Shown in pieces: positions 28,245 to 37,609 of a DNA stretch of 64,000 nucleotides. The position numbers and the translations under genes are program-made. Where the stretch lies: the NCBI RefSeq assembly GCF_900142645.1, contig NZ_FRBP01000007.1:150662-214661 (forward strand), read 5' to 3'. Below the pieces are notes generated by a model that ran no database searches, was not told the origin of the DNA, and worked only from the letters and a program-made list of their open reading frames with translations. Source of the DNA: Eubacterium callanderi. Lineage in GTDB: Bacteria > Bacillota > Clostridia > Eubacteriales > Eubacteriaceae. The first letter of the stretch is position 1; every line of letters starts with the position of its first letter.

Positions 28245-28871
28245 ATGAATAAAATGGTAGTTGGTAAAGGAAAAACCATTGAAGATGCCATTAATGCAGG
28301 TTTAAAAGAATTGGGAGTAACGCTGGACGAAGTGGAAACCAACGTCGTTCAGGTACCGGAATCCGGCGTTTTTGGTATTTTTGGAAAAAAGGAAGCGGTT
28401 GTCGAGGTCACGGTTTTAAACAATGCGGGCAAAACGGCAGAGGTTTTCCTGGGCGAAATGCTGGATGCCATGAATATTCCATGCACCATCACCTCACATT
28501 TGGAGGACGATGTGCTTCATGTTGAGCTTGAGGGGAAGGATATGGGCATTCTGATCGGCCGCCGCGGCCAGACATTGGATTCCCTTCAGTATCTGGTAAG
28601 CCTGGTGGTCAACCGTTCCGGTGAAAAATACATCCGCGTGGTTCTGGATACGGAAAATTACCGCAGCAAGCGCCAGAAAACATTGGAAGCGCTGGCTGAA
28701 AAAATGGCTTCAAAGGCTGTGCGCTATGGAAAGAAAATGTCTCTGGAGCCTATGAATCCATCTGAAAGACGTATCATCCACGCGAAGCTTCAGAACAGTG
28801 ATAAGGTTTTTACCTTCAGCGAGGGTGATGAGCCTTACCGCCACGTTGTTATCCAGTTAAAGGATAAGTAG
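28245..28871 (+). CDS. khpB: RNA-binding protein KhpB (Jag)
   Basis: 208 residues with three domains in order: Jag-N (about 1-50, GKGKTIEDAINAGLKELG), KH (about 80-155, GILIGRRGQTLDSLQYL) and R3H (about 150-208, NPSERRIIHAKL). It binds RNA with KhpA and affects cell elongation and division in streptococci. It follows yidC as in most Firmicutes. AAGGAG precedes the ATG. Confidence 0.96.
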   Translation: MNKMVVGKGKTIEDAINAGLKELGVTLDEVETNVVQVPESGVFGIFGKKEAVVEVTVLNNAGKTAEVFLGEMLDAMNIPCTITSHLEDDVLHVELEGKDMGILIGRRGQTLDSLQYLVSLVVNRSGEKYIRVVLDTENYRSKRQKTLEALAEKMASKAVRYGKKMSLEPMNPSERRIIHAKLQNSDKVFTFSEGDEPYRHVVIQLKDK

Positions 28872-28925
28872 AGGAAGAAAGCACTGTTATAGGTTTATTT
28901 AAAAAACTATGCTATAATGTTAAGG

Positions 28926-28965
28926 AAAAACACTTTGATTCTCATAGAATTAAAGTGTTTTTTCT
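28926..28965 (+). terminator. Terminator after khpB
   Basis: AAAAACACTTTGATTCT, loop CAT, and its complement with one G-U pair, continuing into six T. Confidence 0.88.
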
Positions 28966-29051
28966 GAATTAAGGCCTTCATTAGCCATTACCAATGAACA
29001 ATTTTTGAAATTATTTATTGCTAATTGTTAAAACGAGTAAAGGAAATAAAA

Positions 29052-30428
29052 ATGAACGAAGCATTATTAAATGAAGATACCATCGCAGCGGTCGCCACAG
29101 GACTCGGCGGTGCGGGCATTGGCATTATACGTGTCAGCGGACCAGAAGCAGTAGATATTGTCACCCGGCTTTTTGTGAATCATGCCGGCAAAACCGTGGA
29201 GGGTGCAGAATCTCACAAGCTGCTTTACGGCAATATTCTTGAGCCTGAGGATGGAAAGATCATCGACGAGGTTCTGGTCTCAAAAATGAAAGGGCCTTTT
29301 TCCTACACGGCGGAGGATGTGGTGGAGATTAACTGTCACGGGGGGATTGTGTCACTGAAAAGAATTCTGGATGCCGTCATCCGTTCTGGCGCCCGTCTGG
29401 CAGAGCCAGGCGAGTTTACCAAGCGCGCCTTTTTAAACGGACGTCTCGATCTGGCCCAGGCTGAAGCAGTCATGGACATTATCTCAGCCAAAACGGAGAA
29501 GAGCCTGGAGTATTCCGTTGGACAGCTTGAGGGAAAGCTTTCTCAGCGCCTGACTGCCATCGATGACCTGCTCATTGATGTCATGGCAAATGTGGAGGCG
29601 AATATTGATTACCCGGAATACGATATTGAGGAAGTGACCGCCGCTTACCTGAATGCCCATATTCATCAGGCCATGGACATGGTGGATATGCTGCTGAAGG
29701 CGTCGGAGACAGGAAAAATCTACCGCGAGGGAATCACCACCACGATTCTTGGAGAGCCCAATGTCGGGAAATCTTCTCTGCTCAATACCCTTTTGATGGA
29801 AAACAAGGCCATTGTCACAGAGATTCCGGGAACCACCCGTGACATCATTGAGGAGTATATCAACATCGGCGGAATTCCTTTTAAAATCATCGATACCGCC
29901 GGCATCCGCGAAACGGATAACCTGGTTGAGCAGATCGGTGTGGAAAAATCCCGTCAGCTTATTAAAAATACGAACCTTATTCTGTTTATGACAGACCTCA
30001 GCCGTCCTTTCTCTGAAGAGGAAAAGACGCTTATTGAAGAGCTGGACCCTTCAAAAACCATTTTTATCGCGAATAAGACGGACAGTATGATTGAGAATCG
30101 CGATGTGCCAGAGGGATGGCTGCCGCTGTCCTTAAAAGAGGATGAAGGCGTCGAGGCACTTAAGGATAAGATGCTTGAAATGGTCATGGGCGGCTCAGTG
30201 GATCAGGAGGCGGATTATATCGTCAACAATGTACGCCATGTCCACCTGCTGGAGGAAGCCATGGCCTGCCTGAAAAACGCTCTCGGAACCATCGATATGG
30301 GAATGCCGCTGGAGCTTGTCTCCATTGATATCCAGGACGGGCTTGAAAAGATCCGTGAAATTACCGGCCGTTCGGTGGGTTCGGATATTATCAATCAGAT
30401 ATTTAAGAATTTTTGCATTGGAAAGTAG
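29052..30428 (+). CDS. mnmE: tRNA modification GTPase MnmE
   Basis: 458 residues from the ATG at 29052 (AAGGA upstream); an upstream TTG at 29025 lacks a site. The folate-binding N-domain starts DTIAAVATGLGGAGIGIIR. The G domain has GEPNVGKSSLL, DTAGIRET and NKTD. It ends with the invariant FCIGK. With MnmG it forms the (carboxymethyl)aminomethyl group on U34 of several tRNAs. Confidence 0.98.
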   Translation: MNEALLNEDTIAAVATGLGGAGIGIIRVSGPEAVDIVTRLFVNHAGKTVEGAESHKLLYGNILEPEDGKIIDEVLVSKMKGPFSYTAEDVVEINCHGGIVSLKRILDAVIRSGARLAEPGEFTKRAFLNGRLDLAQAEAVMDIISAKTEKSLEYSVGQLEGKLSQRLTAIDDLLIDVMANVEANIDYPEYDIEEVTAAYLNAHIHQAMDMVDMLLKASETGKIYREGITTTILGEPNVGKSSLLNTLLMENKAIVTEIPGTTRDIIEEYINIGGIPFKIIDTAGIRETDNLVEQIGVEKSRQLIKNTNLILFMTDLSRPFSEEEKTLIEELDPSKTIFIANKTDSMIENRDVPEGWLPLSLKEDEGVEALKDKMLEMVMGGSVDQEADYIVNNVRHVHLLEEAMACLKNALGTIDMGMPLELVSIDIQDGLEKIREITGRSVGSDIINQIFKNFCIGK

Positions 30429-30437
30429 AGGAATATT

Positions 30438-32339
30438 ATGAACTATCATGGAGGAAGCTTTGACGTTGTCGTCATCGGCGCCGGACACGCCGGTGCGGAA
30501 GCGGCTCTGGCGGCGGCGCGTCTGGGCTTTGAAACCTTATTATTAACCATCAATCTGGATTCTGTTGCCATGATGCCCTGCAACCCATCCATCGGCGGAA
30601 CGGGTAAGGGGCATCTTGTACGTGAGATTGATGCTCTGGGCGGCGAGATGGGAAAAAATATCGACGCTACCATGATCCAGTGCCGGATGCTGAACACAGG
30701 AAAAGGGCCGGCAGTTCACTCCTTACGGGCGCAGGCGGATAAAAAGGCCTACCAGTTCCGAATGAAAGAAGTGATTGAAAATCAGGAGCATCTGCTGTTA
30801 AAGCAGCAGGAGGCTACCCGTATTATTGTGGAGGACGGAAGGATCACCGGAGTTGAGGTACAGACCGGGGCGGTTTATCAGTGCAAATCCTGCGTTATCT
30901 GTACTGGTACTTACCTTAAAGGAAAAATCTTTATCGGTGAGGTTCAGTATGACGGCGGGCCTAACGGGCTTTTTCCGGCCATGCAGCTGTCTGACAGCCT
31001 TCTTGAGCAGGGCATTGAGCTGCAGCGTTTTAAGACAGGCACCCCTGCCCGGGTAGATGCTAAAACCGTGGATTACTCCAAGATGCAGGTTCAGAACGGC
31101 GATGAAAAAATCGTCCCCTTTTCCTTTGAGACGGAGAAAATTGAGATTGACCAGGTACCCTGCTACCTGACCTACACCAACGAGGAAACCCATCGGATTA
31201 TTAATGAAAATATGGAGCGGTCACCGCTGTATACTGGGGATGTTGTGGGGGTTGGCCCGCGCTACTGTCCATCCATTGAGACGAAGGTCATGCGTTTCGC
31301 CGATAAGCCTCAGCATCAGATTTTTATGGAGCCTGAGGGCCTGCACACAAACGAAGTCTATGTTCAGGGAATGTCCTCCTGTCTTCCTGAGGATGTGCAG
31401 ATCGCTCTTTACCGTACGGTTCCGGGAATGGAAAAGGTTGAGTTTATGCGCTCAGCCTATGCCATTGAGTACGACTGTATTTATCCCACACGGTTAAAGG
31501 CCAGTCTTGAATCTAAAGATATCAAGGGGCTTTTCTTCGGAGGGCAGATCAACGGGACTTCCGGTTACGAGGAGGCGGCAGCCCAGGGGCTCATTGCAGG
31601 TGTCAATGCGGTGCGCTGCATCGAGGGTAAGGAGCCGGTTATTCTTGACCGCTCACAGGCCTATATTGGTGTTTTGATTGATGATATTATCACCAAAGGA
31701 ACAGAAGAGCCTTATCGTATGATGACTTCCCGGTCCGAGTACCGCCTGCTTTTACGCCAGGATAACGCGGATCTGCGGTTAACCCCCATTGGTCATGAGA
31801 TCGGTCTTATTTCTGATGAACGTTACACCGCTTTTCTTCACAAAAAAGCAGCGGTTGAGCAGGAAAAAGAAAGGTTAACCCGGTTAATGATTAAACCCGG
31901 TGAACACACTAATAAGGTACTTGAAGGTATTGGAAGTTCACCCATTAAAAGCGGTGTGACTCTGGCAGAGCTTATCCGCCGGCCAGAGGTAGGCTATGCC
32001 AATACCGCAGCGCTTGACCCTGAGCGTCCGGTGCTTTCTGACGCTGTTTGTGAACAGGTAGAGGTTCAGATTAAATATGACGGCTACATTAAAAAGCAGG
32101 TAGCCCAGGTAGAGCAGTTTAAGAAAATGGAAAAAAAGCTGATACCAGAAAATATTGACTACACTGCCATCGGCGGTCTTCGTCTTGAGGCTGTTGAAAA
32201 ATTGACGGACATTCAGCCAAAATCCATGGGACAGGCTTCGCGTATTTCGGGTGTATCTCCTGCAGATTTATCTGTACTGCTTATTTATCTGGAGCAGAAC
32301 CGCAGACAGGCGCCGGTGGAGGAAGAAGAAAATGAGTAA
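30438..32339 (+). CDS. mnmG: tRNA uridine 5-carboxymethylaminomethyl modification enzyme MnmG
   Basis: 633 residues. The FAD site is at the N-terminus ([20 protein letters not shown]), followed by [33 protein letters not shown] and the GSPI-GYANT region are conserved, as is the helical C-terminus used to bind MnmE and tRNA. It starts 9 nt after mnmE. Confidence 0.98.
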   Translation: MNYHGGSFDVVVIGAGHAGAEAALAAARLGFETLLLTINLDSVAMMPCNPSIGGTGKGHLVREIDALGGEMGKNIDATMIQCRMLNTGKGPAVHSLRAQADKKAYQFRMKEVIENQEHLLLKQQEATRIIVEDGRITGVEVQTGAVYQCKSCVICTGTYLKGKIFIGEVQYDGGPNGLFPAMQLSDSLLEQGIELQRFKTGTPARVDAKTVDYSKMQVQNGDEKIVPFSFETEKIEIDQVPCYLTYTNEETHRIINENMERSPLYTGDVVGVGPRYCPSIETKVMRFADKPQHQIFMEPEGLHTNEVYVQGMSSCLPEDVQIALYRTVPGMEKVEFMRSAYAIEYDCIYPTRLKASLESKDIKGLFFGGQINGTSGYEEAAAQGLIAGVNAVRCIEGKEPVILDRSQAYIGVLIDDIITKGTEEPYRMMTSRSEYRLLLRQDNADLRLTPIGHEIGLISDERYTAFLHKKAAVEQEKERLTRLMIKPGEHTNKVLEGIGSSPIKSGVTLAELIRRPEVGYANTAALDPERPVLSDAVCEQVEVQIKYDGYIKKQVAQVEQFKKMEKKLIPENIDYTAIGGLRLEAVEKLTDIQPKSMGQASRISGVSPADLSVLLIYLEQNRRQAPVEEEENE

Positions 32340-33051
32340 TATGGAAAAGCTGATGGCTGCCGGTGAAAAATGTGGGATCGCCATTGATGAAAAACAAAGC
32401 CGACTGATGATTCTTTATATGGAAAAGCTGCTTGTTATGAATGAAAAGATCAATGTGACCCGCATTACGGATGTGGACGAGTTTATTGAAAAGCACCTGA
32501 TCGATTCCCTGACCTGCTTGAAATTTATTCATAAAGATGTGAAATCAATTTTGGATGTGGGTACTGGCGGTGGTTTTCCGGGTGTGCCCCTTGCCGTTAT
32601 GCTGCCGGAAGCAGAGATTACCATGATGGATGCTACTGGCAAAAAGCTGAAGGTTATTGAAGATATCTGTCGTGAGATTGGAATAAAAAATGTGGAGTTT
32701 CTCCACGGCAGGGCTGAGGATTTAGGAAAAGACCCTGCCTACCGTGAGGGCTATGATTGTATTGTCTCCCGCGCGGTGGCGAACTTATGTTTGCTTTCGG
32801 AGCTGTGTCTCCCCTTAGCGAAAAAAGGTGGCCAGTTTATTGCTCTTAAAGGAAAGAATTATCTGGAAGAGATGGATGAGGGAGAAAAAGCCATTAAAGT
32901 TCTTGGCGGAAAAATAACCGGAATAGAATCCTGTTTGTTACTGCAAAGCGACTTGGTTCATGTTATAATATTAGTTGACAAAGTTAAAAAAACACCGGAG
33001 AAGTTTCCAAGATCCTTTGGTAAAATCAAAAAGGAACCTTTTCCGGGATAA
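32332..33051 (+). CDS. rsmG: 16S rRNA (guanine527-N7)-methyltransferase RsmG
   Basis: 239 residues from the ATG at 32332, which overlaps the mnmG stop by 8 nt and follows GGAGGAAGAAG. The SAM site is [15 protein letters not shown], and SRAVANL is a family motif. It methylates G527 of 16S rRNA; loss gives low-level streptomycin resistance in other species. The mnmE-mnmG-rsmG-noc order is conserved in Firmicutes. Confidence 0.96.
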   Translation: MSNMEKLMAAGEKCGIAIDEKQSRLMILYMEKLLVMNEKINVTRITDVDEFIEKHLIDSLTCLKFIHKDVKSILDVGTGGGFPGVPLAVMLPEAEITMMDATGKKLKVIEDICREIGIKNVEFLHGRAEDLGKDPAYREGYDCIVSRAVANLCLLSELCLPLAKKGGQFIALKGKNYLEEMDEGEKAIKVLGGKITGIESCLLLQSDLVHVIILVDKVKKTPEKFPRSFGKIKKEPFPG

Positions 33052-33053
33052 GA

Positions 33054-33069
33054 TGTTTCACGTGAAACA
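33054..33069. promoter_or_regulatory. parS site 1
   Basis: TGTTTCACGTGAAACA, a perfect match to the consensus ParB-binding palindrome, in the 50-bp gap between rsmG and noc. A half-site TGAAACA follows at 33076-33082. Confidence 0.97.
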
Positions 33070-33101
33070 TATCATATGAAACACATGCAGGAGATAATCA
33101 A

Positions 33102-33911
33102 ATGAAGAGTATTATTGAATCAATTGTTGAACAGATACCAGTTGATAAAATCCTTCCAAATCCAAATCAACCAAGAAAACATTTTGAAGATTCTGCCATT
33201 ACTGAGCTGGCGGAATCCATTAAGTCCTTTGGTATCATTCAGCCTATCCAGGTTCGGAAGATCAGTGAGGAGTTTTATGAACTCGTTTCTGGTGAACGGC
33301 GTCTGAGAGCCAGTAAGGTGGCCGGGAAGGAAACCATCCCGGCCATTATCGTGGAAATGTCTGATCAGGATTCCGCTTTGATCGCCATTATGGAAAATGT
33401 TCAGCGTGAGGACTTGACTTACTTTGAAGAGGCAGAAAGCTATCGGCAGCTCATGGAATACTATAATTTAACTCAGGACCGCATTGCTGAGCTTCTGGGA
33501 AAATCTCAATCCTTCGTCGCAAATAAAATTCGCCTATTAAAGCTGGACCCCTCAATTATTGAAACATTGACTGAAAACAATCTTACAGAACGCCATGCAA
33601 GGGCGCTTTTGAGGATTCCCGATACAGAGCTTCAAGAAGAGGTGTTGAAACAGGTTGTCAAAAAAGATATGACTGTTAAAAAAACTGAAGAGCTGGTTGA
33701 GAAAATCCGTAAGGATGTCTTAACCAATAATTATGATGAAAAGCTGACGCCGGAAAAGAAGGCCCGTGTCAAATCCTTTATCAATGCTCAGATCTATATC
33801 AATACCATCAAAACAGCATTCAAGGCTGTTAAGGAAAGCCGGAACACAGCAGAATATAAAGAGATTGAACGGGAAGACTACGTTGAGATTAAAATAATTA
33901 TTCCTAAATAG
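33102..33911 (+). CDS. noc: Nucleoid occlusion protein Noc (ParB paralogue)
   Basis: 269 residues. It has ParB-type motifs: NPNQPRKHFEDS, the CTP-binding GERRLRASKVAG and ENVQREDLTYFEEAE, then a helix-turn-helix TQDRIAELLGKSQSFVANKIRLL. It lies directly after rsmG, the usual place for Noc, while the true parB is with soj further on. Noc binds its own sites and keeps the division septum off the chromosome. Compared with Bacillus Noc the N-terminal membrane-binding helix is present as IIESIVEQIP-like residues; this point is inference. Confidence 0.87.
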   Translation: MKSIIESIVEQIPVDKILPNPNQPRKHFEDSAITELAESIKSFGIIQPIQVRKISEEFYELVSGERRLRASKVAGKETIPAIIVEMSDQDSALIAIMENVQREDLTYFEEAESYRQLMEYYNLTQDRIAELLGKSQSFVANKIRLLKLDPSIIETLTENNLTERHARALLRIPDTELQEEVLKQVVKKDMTVKKTEELVEKIRKDVLTNNYDEKLTPEKKARVKSFINAQIYINTIKTAFKAVKESRNTAEYKEIEREDYVEIKIIIPK

Positions 33912-34057
33912 GAGATTTCCATAGCTAAGGGACCTACGGGATGCCGATTAAAACGGGTTAGTTCAGTATGATGTATAAAAAATTAACATAACCCAGATGC
34001 ACCAACTCGTATCAATAGCTTACCTTGGTGAATATTCATTACAATTTGAAAACATTT

Positions 34058-34084
34058 TGCTTCTTCATTCGAAGAAGCATTTTT
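34058..34084 (+). terminator. Terminator in the noc-soj interval
   Basis: TGCTTCTTC, loop ATTC, GAAGAAGCA and five T. The 302-bp gap 33912-34213 also holds, upstream of this, about 130 nt with several short complementary segments but no gene. Confidence 0.88.
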
Positions 34085-34117
34085 ATGCAAAAAAATATTT
34101 AAGATACCAATAAAAAA

Positions 34118-34147
34118 TGGACAAACCAGTCTGTTGTTTATTATAAT
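34118..34147 (+). promoter_or_regulatory. Promoter of the soj-parB operon
   Basis: TGGACA (34118-34123), 18-bp spacer, TATAAT (34142-34147). The second parS site lies just downstream, so ParB binding could repress this promoter. Confidence 0.7.
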
Positions 34148-34178
34148 GTTAGAGTACAAACTGTGCCGAGATTATATA

Positions 34179-34194
34179 TGTTTCACGTGAAACA
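34179..34194. promoter_or_regulatory. parS site 2
   Basis: TGTTTCACGTGAAACA, perfect consensus, between the soj promoter and the soj ribosome site. Confidence 0.97.
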
Positions 34195-34213
34195 TACTGG
34201 AAAGGACCCTGAT

Positions 34214-34978
34214 ATGGCAAAAACTATTGCGATTTTTAATCAAAAGGGTGGTGTCGGAAAGACAACGACAACCATGAATCTCACCACTGCGCTAAGCATG
34301 ATGAATTACAAAGTACTGACCGTTGATACCGATCCCCAGGGGAATACAAGCAGTGGCTTCGGCATCAATAAAAATGAACTGGAAAAAAGTATTTACGATG
34401 CGCTCATAGTCGGGGATGACCCTAAAGAGATTATACTGACAACCTCGTATAAAAACCTTCATATTCTTCCATCCAATCTGGAACTGGCAGGAAGCGAAAT
34501 TGAATTGACAAACATGAGCCAACGGGAGCTTCGGTTGAAACACAGTCTCGAAAGTGTTCAGGATTTTTATGATTTTATTTTCATTGACTGTCCGCCATCC
34601 CTAGGGCTTTTAACCATCAATGCTCTGGCAGCTTCCGATTCAGTTTTAATACCGATCCAGTGTGAGTTTTATGCGCTGGAAGGGGTTGGGCAGTTGATGA
34701 GTACTGTAGGTCTGGTAAAAAAAGGTTTAAATCCCAAGCTTGAAATTGAGGGGGTTTTAATGACCATGTATGACGGCCGCACCAATCTTTCGCTCCAGGT
34801 TGTGGATGAGGTAAAGGAATATTTCAAGGACAAAGTGTATAATACCTATATTCCCAGAAATGTCCGGCTGGCGGAAGCGCCGAGCTATGGTCAGACGATT
34901 TTTGAATATGCGATCAACTCAAAAGGTTCGCAGGCCTATTCGGAATTTTCACAAGAGTTTATAAAAAGGCAGGAGTAG
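34214..34978 (+). CDS. soj: Chromosome partitioning ATPase ParA (Soj)
   Basis: 254 residues from the ATG at 34214 (AAAGGA upstream). Longer readings translate the parS palindrome as MFHVKH, a well-known false start. The deviant Walker A is FNQKGGVGKTTTTMN, Walker A' is DTDPQGN, and Walker B is FIDCPPSLG. With ParB it moves and separates origins and regulates DnaA in Bacillus. It lies 3 nt before parB. Confidence 0.97.
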   Translation: MAKTIAIFNQKGGVGKTTTTMNLTTALSMMNYKVLTVDTDPQGNTSSGFGINKNELEKSIYDALIVGDDPKEIILTTSYKNLHILPSNLELAGSEIELTNMSQRELRLKHSLESVQDFYDFIFIDCPPSLGLLTINALAASDSVLIPIQCEFYALEGVGQLMSTVGLVKKGLNPKLEIEGVLMTMYDGRTNLSLQVVDEVKEYFKDKVYNTYIPRNVRLAEAPSYGQTIFEYAINSKGSQAYSEFSQEFIKRQE

Positions 34979-34981
34979 ATC

Positions 34982-35881
34982 ATGGCGAAAAGCAGAGGAT
35001 TAGGAAAGGGTTTGAAGGCATTGATTCCCGATGAAAGCTTTATGAGCATTGACAACAGTGATACCGAAAATGCCGAAAAGCTGGTCTTTTTTCTCCAGAT
35101 CAACAAGATAAGACCAAATGCCGACCAGCCCCGCAAGAAATTTAATCGGGAAAAACTGGAAGAGCTGGCTGCTTCCATTAAAGAGCACGGTATCCTGCAG
35201 CCCTTGGTGGTGAGGCCGGAAAATAATGGCTACACCATTATCGCAGGGGAGCGCCGCTGGCGTGCAGCCACCATGGCTGGGCTGAAAGAGGTTCCGGTTA
35301 TTGTGAAAGACCTGCCGGCCAAGGATGTTATGGAGCTCGCGCTTATCGAAAATGTTCAGCGAGAGGATTTGAACGCCATCGAGGAAGCTGAGGCTTACGG
35401 CGCGTTAATGGAGCATTTTAATCTGACGCAGGGAGAGATTGGTATCCGTATCGGCAAAAGCCGGGCCGCGATTACAAATACCATGCGGCTTTTAAATCTT
35501 CCGGATAAGGTGCGGCAGGAGGTTCTGGATGACCACATCAGCTCGGGTCACGCAAGAGCTCTTTTGTCACTGGAGGATCAGAAGCAGATGGAATCCCTGT
35601 GTGAAAAGATTATTGATAAAAAACTCAGCGTACGTGAAACTGAAAAAAAGGTGAAGCTGCTGAAAAATCCTCCAAAAGAGGACAAGGCAAAGCCTGAAAA
35701 AAATCCGTACATTACTGCAGTTGAGGACGGATTGAAACAGAAATTTGCCACCAAAGTAAAAATCTCAGGGAAAAAGGATAAGGGGAAAATTGAGCTGGAA
35801 TTCTATTCCACCGAAGACCTGAACCGTATTCTGGATCTTTTGGGATATGAAAATGACGGGAGTAATGATGAATCAGAATAA
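34982..35881 (+). CDS. parB: Chromosome partitioning protein ParB (Spo0J)
   Basis: 299 residues. It starts KSRGLGKGLKALIPDES, the ParA-stimulating N-terminus. CTP/parS motifs follow: GERRWRAATMAGL, ENVQREDLNAIEEAEAYG and a helix-turn-helix TQGEIGIRIGKSRAAITNTMRLL. The C-terminal dimerisation domain ends the protein. It spreads from parS as a CTP clamp and loads SMC. It overlaps the next gene by 17 nt. Confidence 0.97.
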   Translation: MAKSRGLGKGLKALIPDESFMSIDNSDTENAEKLVFFLQINKIRPNADQPRKKFNREKLEELAASIKEHGILQPLVVRPENNGYTIIAGERRWRAATMAGLKEVPVIVKDLPAKDVMELALIENVQREDLNAIEEAEAYGALMEHFNLTQGEIGIRIGKSRAAITNTMRLLNLPDKVRQEVLDDHISSGHARALLSLEDQKQMESLCEKIIDKKLSVRETEKKVKLLKNPPKEDKAKPEKNPYITAVEDGLKQKFATKVKISGKKDKGKIELEFYSTEDLNRILDLLGYENDGSNDESE

Positions 35882-36944
35882 TTACCACATTAAAAAAAGG
35901 ATGAGTCCGATAGAGACAGCGCTGCTCGGCAACCTGATTTATATCGTGCTTGTTCTGATTTTGAAAAATGTTCTAGACCTTATAGGAAATGATGGCAACT
36001 ATAAGCTTTGGTTTGGCGCCATCGAGTTGGTGATAACGGCAGGCTACTGGATAATCCTGAACTGGTTTTTATTTAGAAATCCGGCAAGCCATCAGGACGG
36101 GAGTTATGCAAAATACATATTTTTCAGTCTGCTGCCCATACTGGTCTTTACCATCGTATCTACAATAGTGATCTACGCAGCGCCAGGGACAAACTTCACC
36201 AGCGCCTGGAATGAATTTACCTTTCTGGTAGCACCGACAATTTTCTGGTATCTGCCTTATGGGTTGATCTATCATTTTATTGGCTCTGCCATTCCCATTG
36301 TTGTGTATTTTATCATCTGCCTGATACTGGTCATTGTTTTTCAGGGGATCGGTATAGCGATGGGCTCCGGCAGACGTAAAAAACTGCGCGAGCGTGCAGA
36401 AAGACGGGAAAAAGAAAAAGAACAGATCAGCGTTGAAAAGGTCATTGAACCTTATAACAAAAAAAGAAGACCAGCTGCCAGCCAGCAGGCCGCGCCACAG
36501 AAACCAAAGAAAAAAGCACCACCAAAGCCACAGCCTAAAAAGGCTGACCCCAAAGATCCATTTGGCGATGACGATGATCAGCCGCAGATTATTTATACCG
36601 AAGCTTTTTCCGTGATAACCGATGAAATGCTTGAAGAAGCAGAACGGCGTAAGCGGGAAAACCTTGAAGATAAAATGGCCGAAGCAGCCACTCCCTCAGG
36701 TGAAACAGAGGAGATACTGGATCATGTGGAAAAAGGTCTGATCGATGAAATTGATACGGAAGCTGTTAACCGCGCCATAGCTGAAACCCAAAGAGGCCTT
36801 AAGGCAGCGAAGCAGCCGGGAAGAGCGCCACGTGAAAAAGATAAGGTGCTGGACAGAGAAAAATCAGAAACACAGGACATCACAGCAGAGCTGGAACATA
36901 TCCGTAAACTGATGTCCCAGAATGATAAAAACAAAAGGAAATAA
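35865..36944 (+). CDS. Unknown multi-pass membrane protein with long charged cytoplasmic tail
   Basis: 359 residues from the ATG at 35865, which follows GGGAG; adjacent ATGs at 35847 and 35868 are alternatives. Residues about 15-175 hold four or five hydrophobic helices (LLGNLIYIVLVLIL, ILVFTIVSTIVIYAA, IPIVVYFIICLILVIVF). The rest is a soluble, mainly helical tail with a Lys/Pro segment (KKKAPPKPQPKK), an acidic stretch (DPFGDDDDQPQ) and long Glu/Arg/Lys-rich predicted coils. The family is not recognised. It overlaps parB and lies 2 nt before cvpA, so it belongs to the chromosome-partitioning transcript; a role at the membrane in that process is only inference. Confidence 0.8.
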   Translation: MMNQNNYHIKKRMSPIETALLGNLIYIVLVLILKNVLDLIGNDGNYKLWFGAIELVITAGYWIILNWFLFRNPASHQDGSYAKYIFFSLLPILVFTIVSTIVIYAAPGTNFTSAWNEFTFLVAPTIFWYLPYGLIYHFIGSAIPIVVYFIICLILVIVFQGIGIAMGSGRRKKLRERAERREKEKEQISVEKVIEPYNKKRRPAASQQAAPQKPKKKAPPKPQPKKADPKDPFGDDDDQPQIIYTEAFSVITDEMLEEAERRKRENLEDKMAEAATPSGETEEILDHVEKGLIDEIDTEAVNRAIAETQRGLKAAKQPGRAPREKDKVLDREKSETQDITAELEHIRKLMSQNDKNKRK

Positions 36945-36946
36945 AT

Positions 36947-37597
36947 ATGAATATGACAACTCTTGACATCATCTGCATTGTGCTGGTGATCGGAGTTGGA
37001 ATGATCGGTTATATAAAAGGTGCAATAAATACGCTCATTGGTCTGGCGGGATTTATTGCATCTTTTGTCATAGCAAGGATCTTTTCAGCACCGGTAACAA
37101 ACTGGCTACTTAATGTAGAACCCGTAAAAAATTTTATAAATGACACGATCACCCAAAATGCCATAAATGCTCTGGGACAGTATGGAAGTGAGGCGCTTAC
37201 AAATCTCCAGGGGATTGGAGGGCTGGATTTTCTGTCTGGTATTACGGACACATCCGTGATCTCGGGCAGCACTGCCGCCGCCCAGGCAGTCAACCAGGCA
37301 CTTCAGCCAGTCATCTATCAGATTGCAAACGGCTTTGTATTCCTCATCCTGCTGCTGTTATGCAGCGCCGCTTTTGGTATTATAAGACATATTGGGAAGG
37401 GGATGAACCGGGTGCCGGTTATCGGCACAGCCAACCGCGTGGCAGGTTTGGCCATTGGGTTAGTGATTGGACTGGTCATCGCGGTAATTGTGATTGCTGT
37501 TGTATTGTACTATGGTATTTTTTCAGGAGACGTCACCATTGTGCAGATGGTAAAGGACGGTGTGCTCACTGGACCGGTCGCATTGTATCTTCATTAG
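36947..37597 (+). CDS. CvpA-family membrane protein
   Basis: 216 residues. The CvpA pattern is visible: LDIICIVLVIGVGMIGYIKGAINTLIGLAGFIASFVIARIF with the conserved G-x-xxG near the start, then helices at about 120-150 and 165-195. The family is linked to colicin V production in E. coli and to cell-envelope processes generally, without a firm function. It is 2 nt after the unknown membrane protein and 12 nt before the channel gene. Confidence 0.85.
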   Translation: MNMTTLDIICIVLVIGVGMIGYIKGAINTLIGLAGFIASFVIARIFSAPVTNWLLNVEPVKNFINDTITQNAINALGQYGSEALTNLQGIGGLDFLSGITDTSVISGSTAAAQAVNQALQPVIYQIANGFVFLILLLLCSAAFGIIRHIGKGMNRVPVIGTANRVAGLAIGLVIGLVIAVIVIAVVLYYGIFSGDVTIVQMVKDGVLTGPVALYLH

Positions 37598-37609
37598 AAA
37601 GGAGGATTT

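Noticed and set aside
34163-34213. Longer Soj N-terminus including MFHVKH
   Set aside because: It translates the parS palindrome; the ATG at 34214 has a proper ribosome site and begins at the conserved ParA N-terminus.
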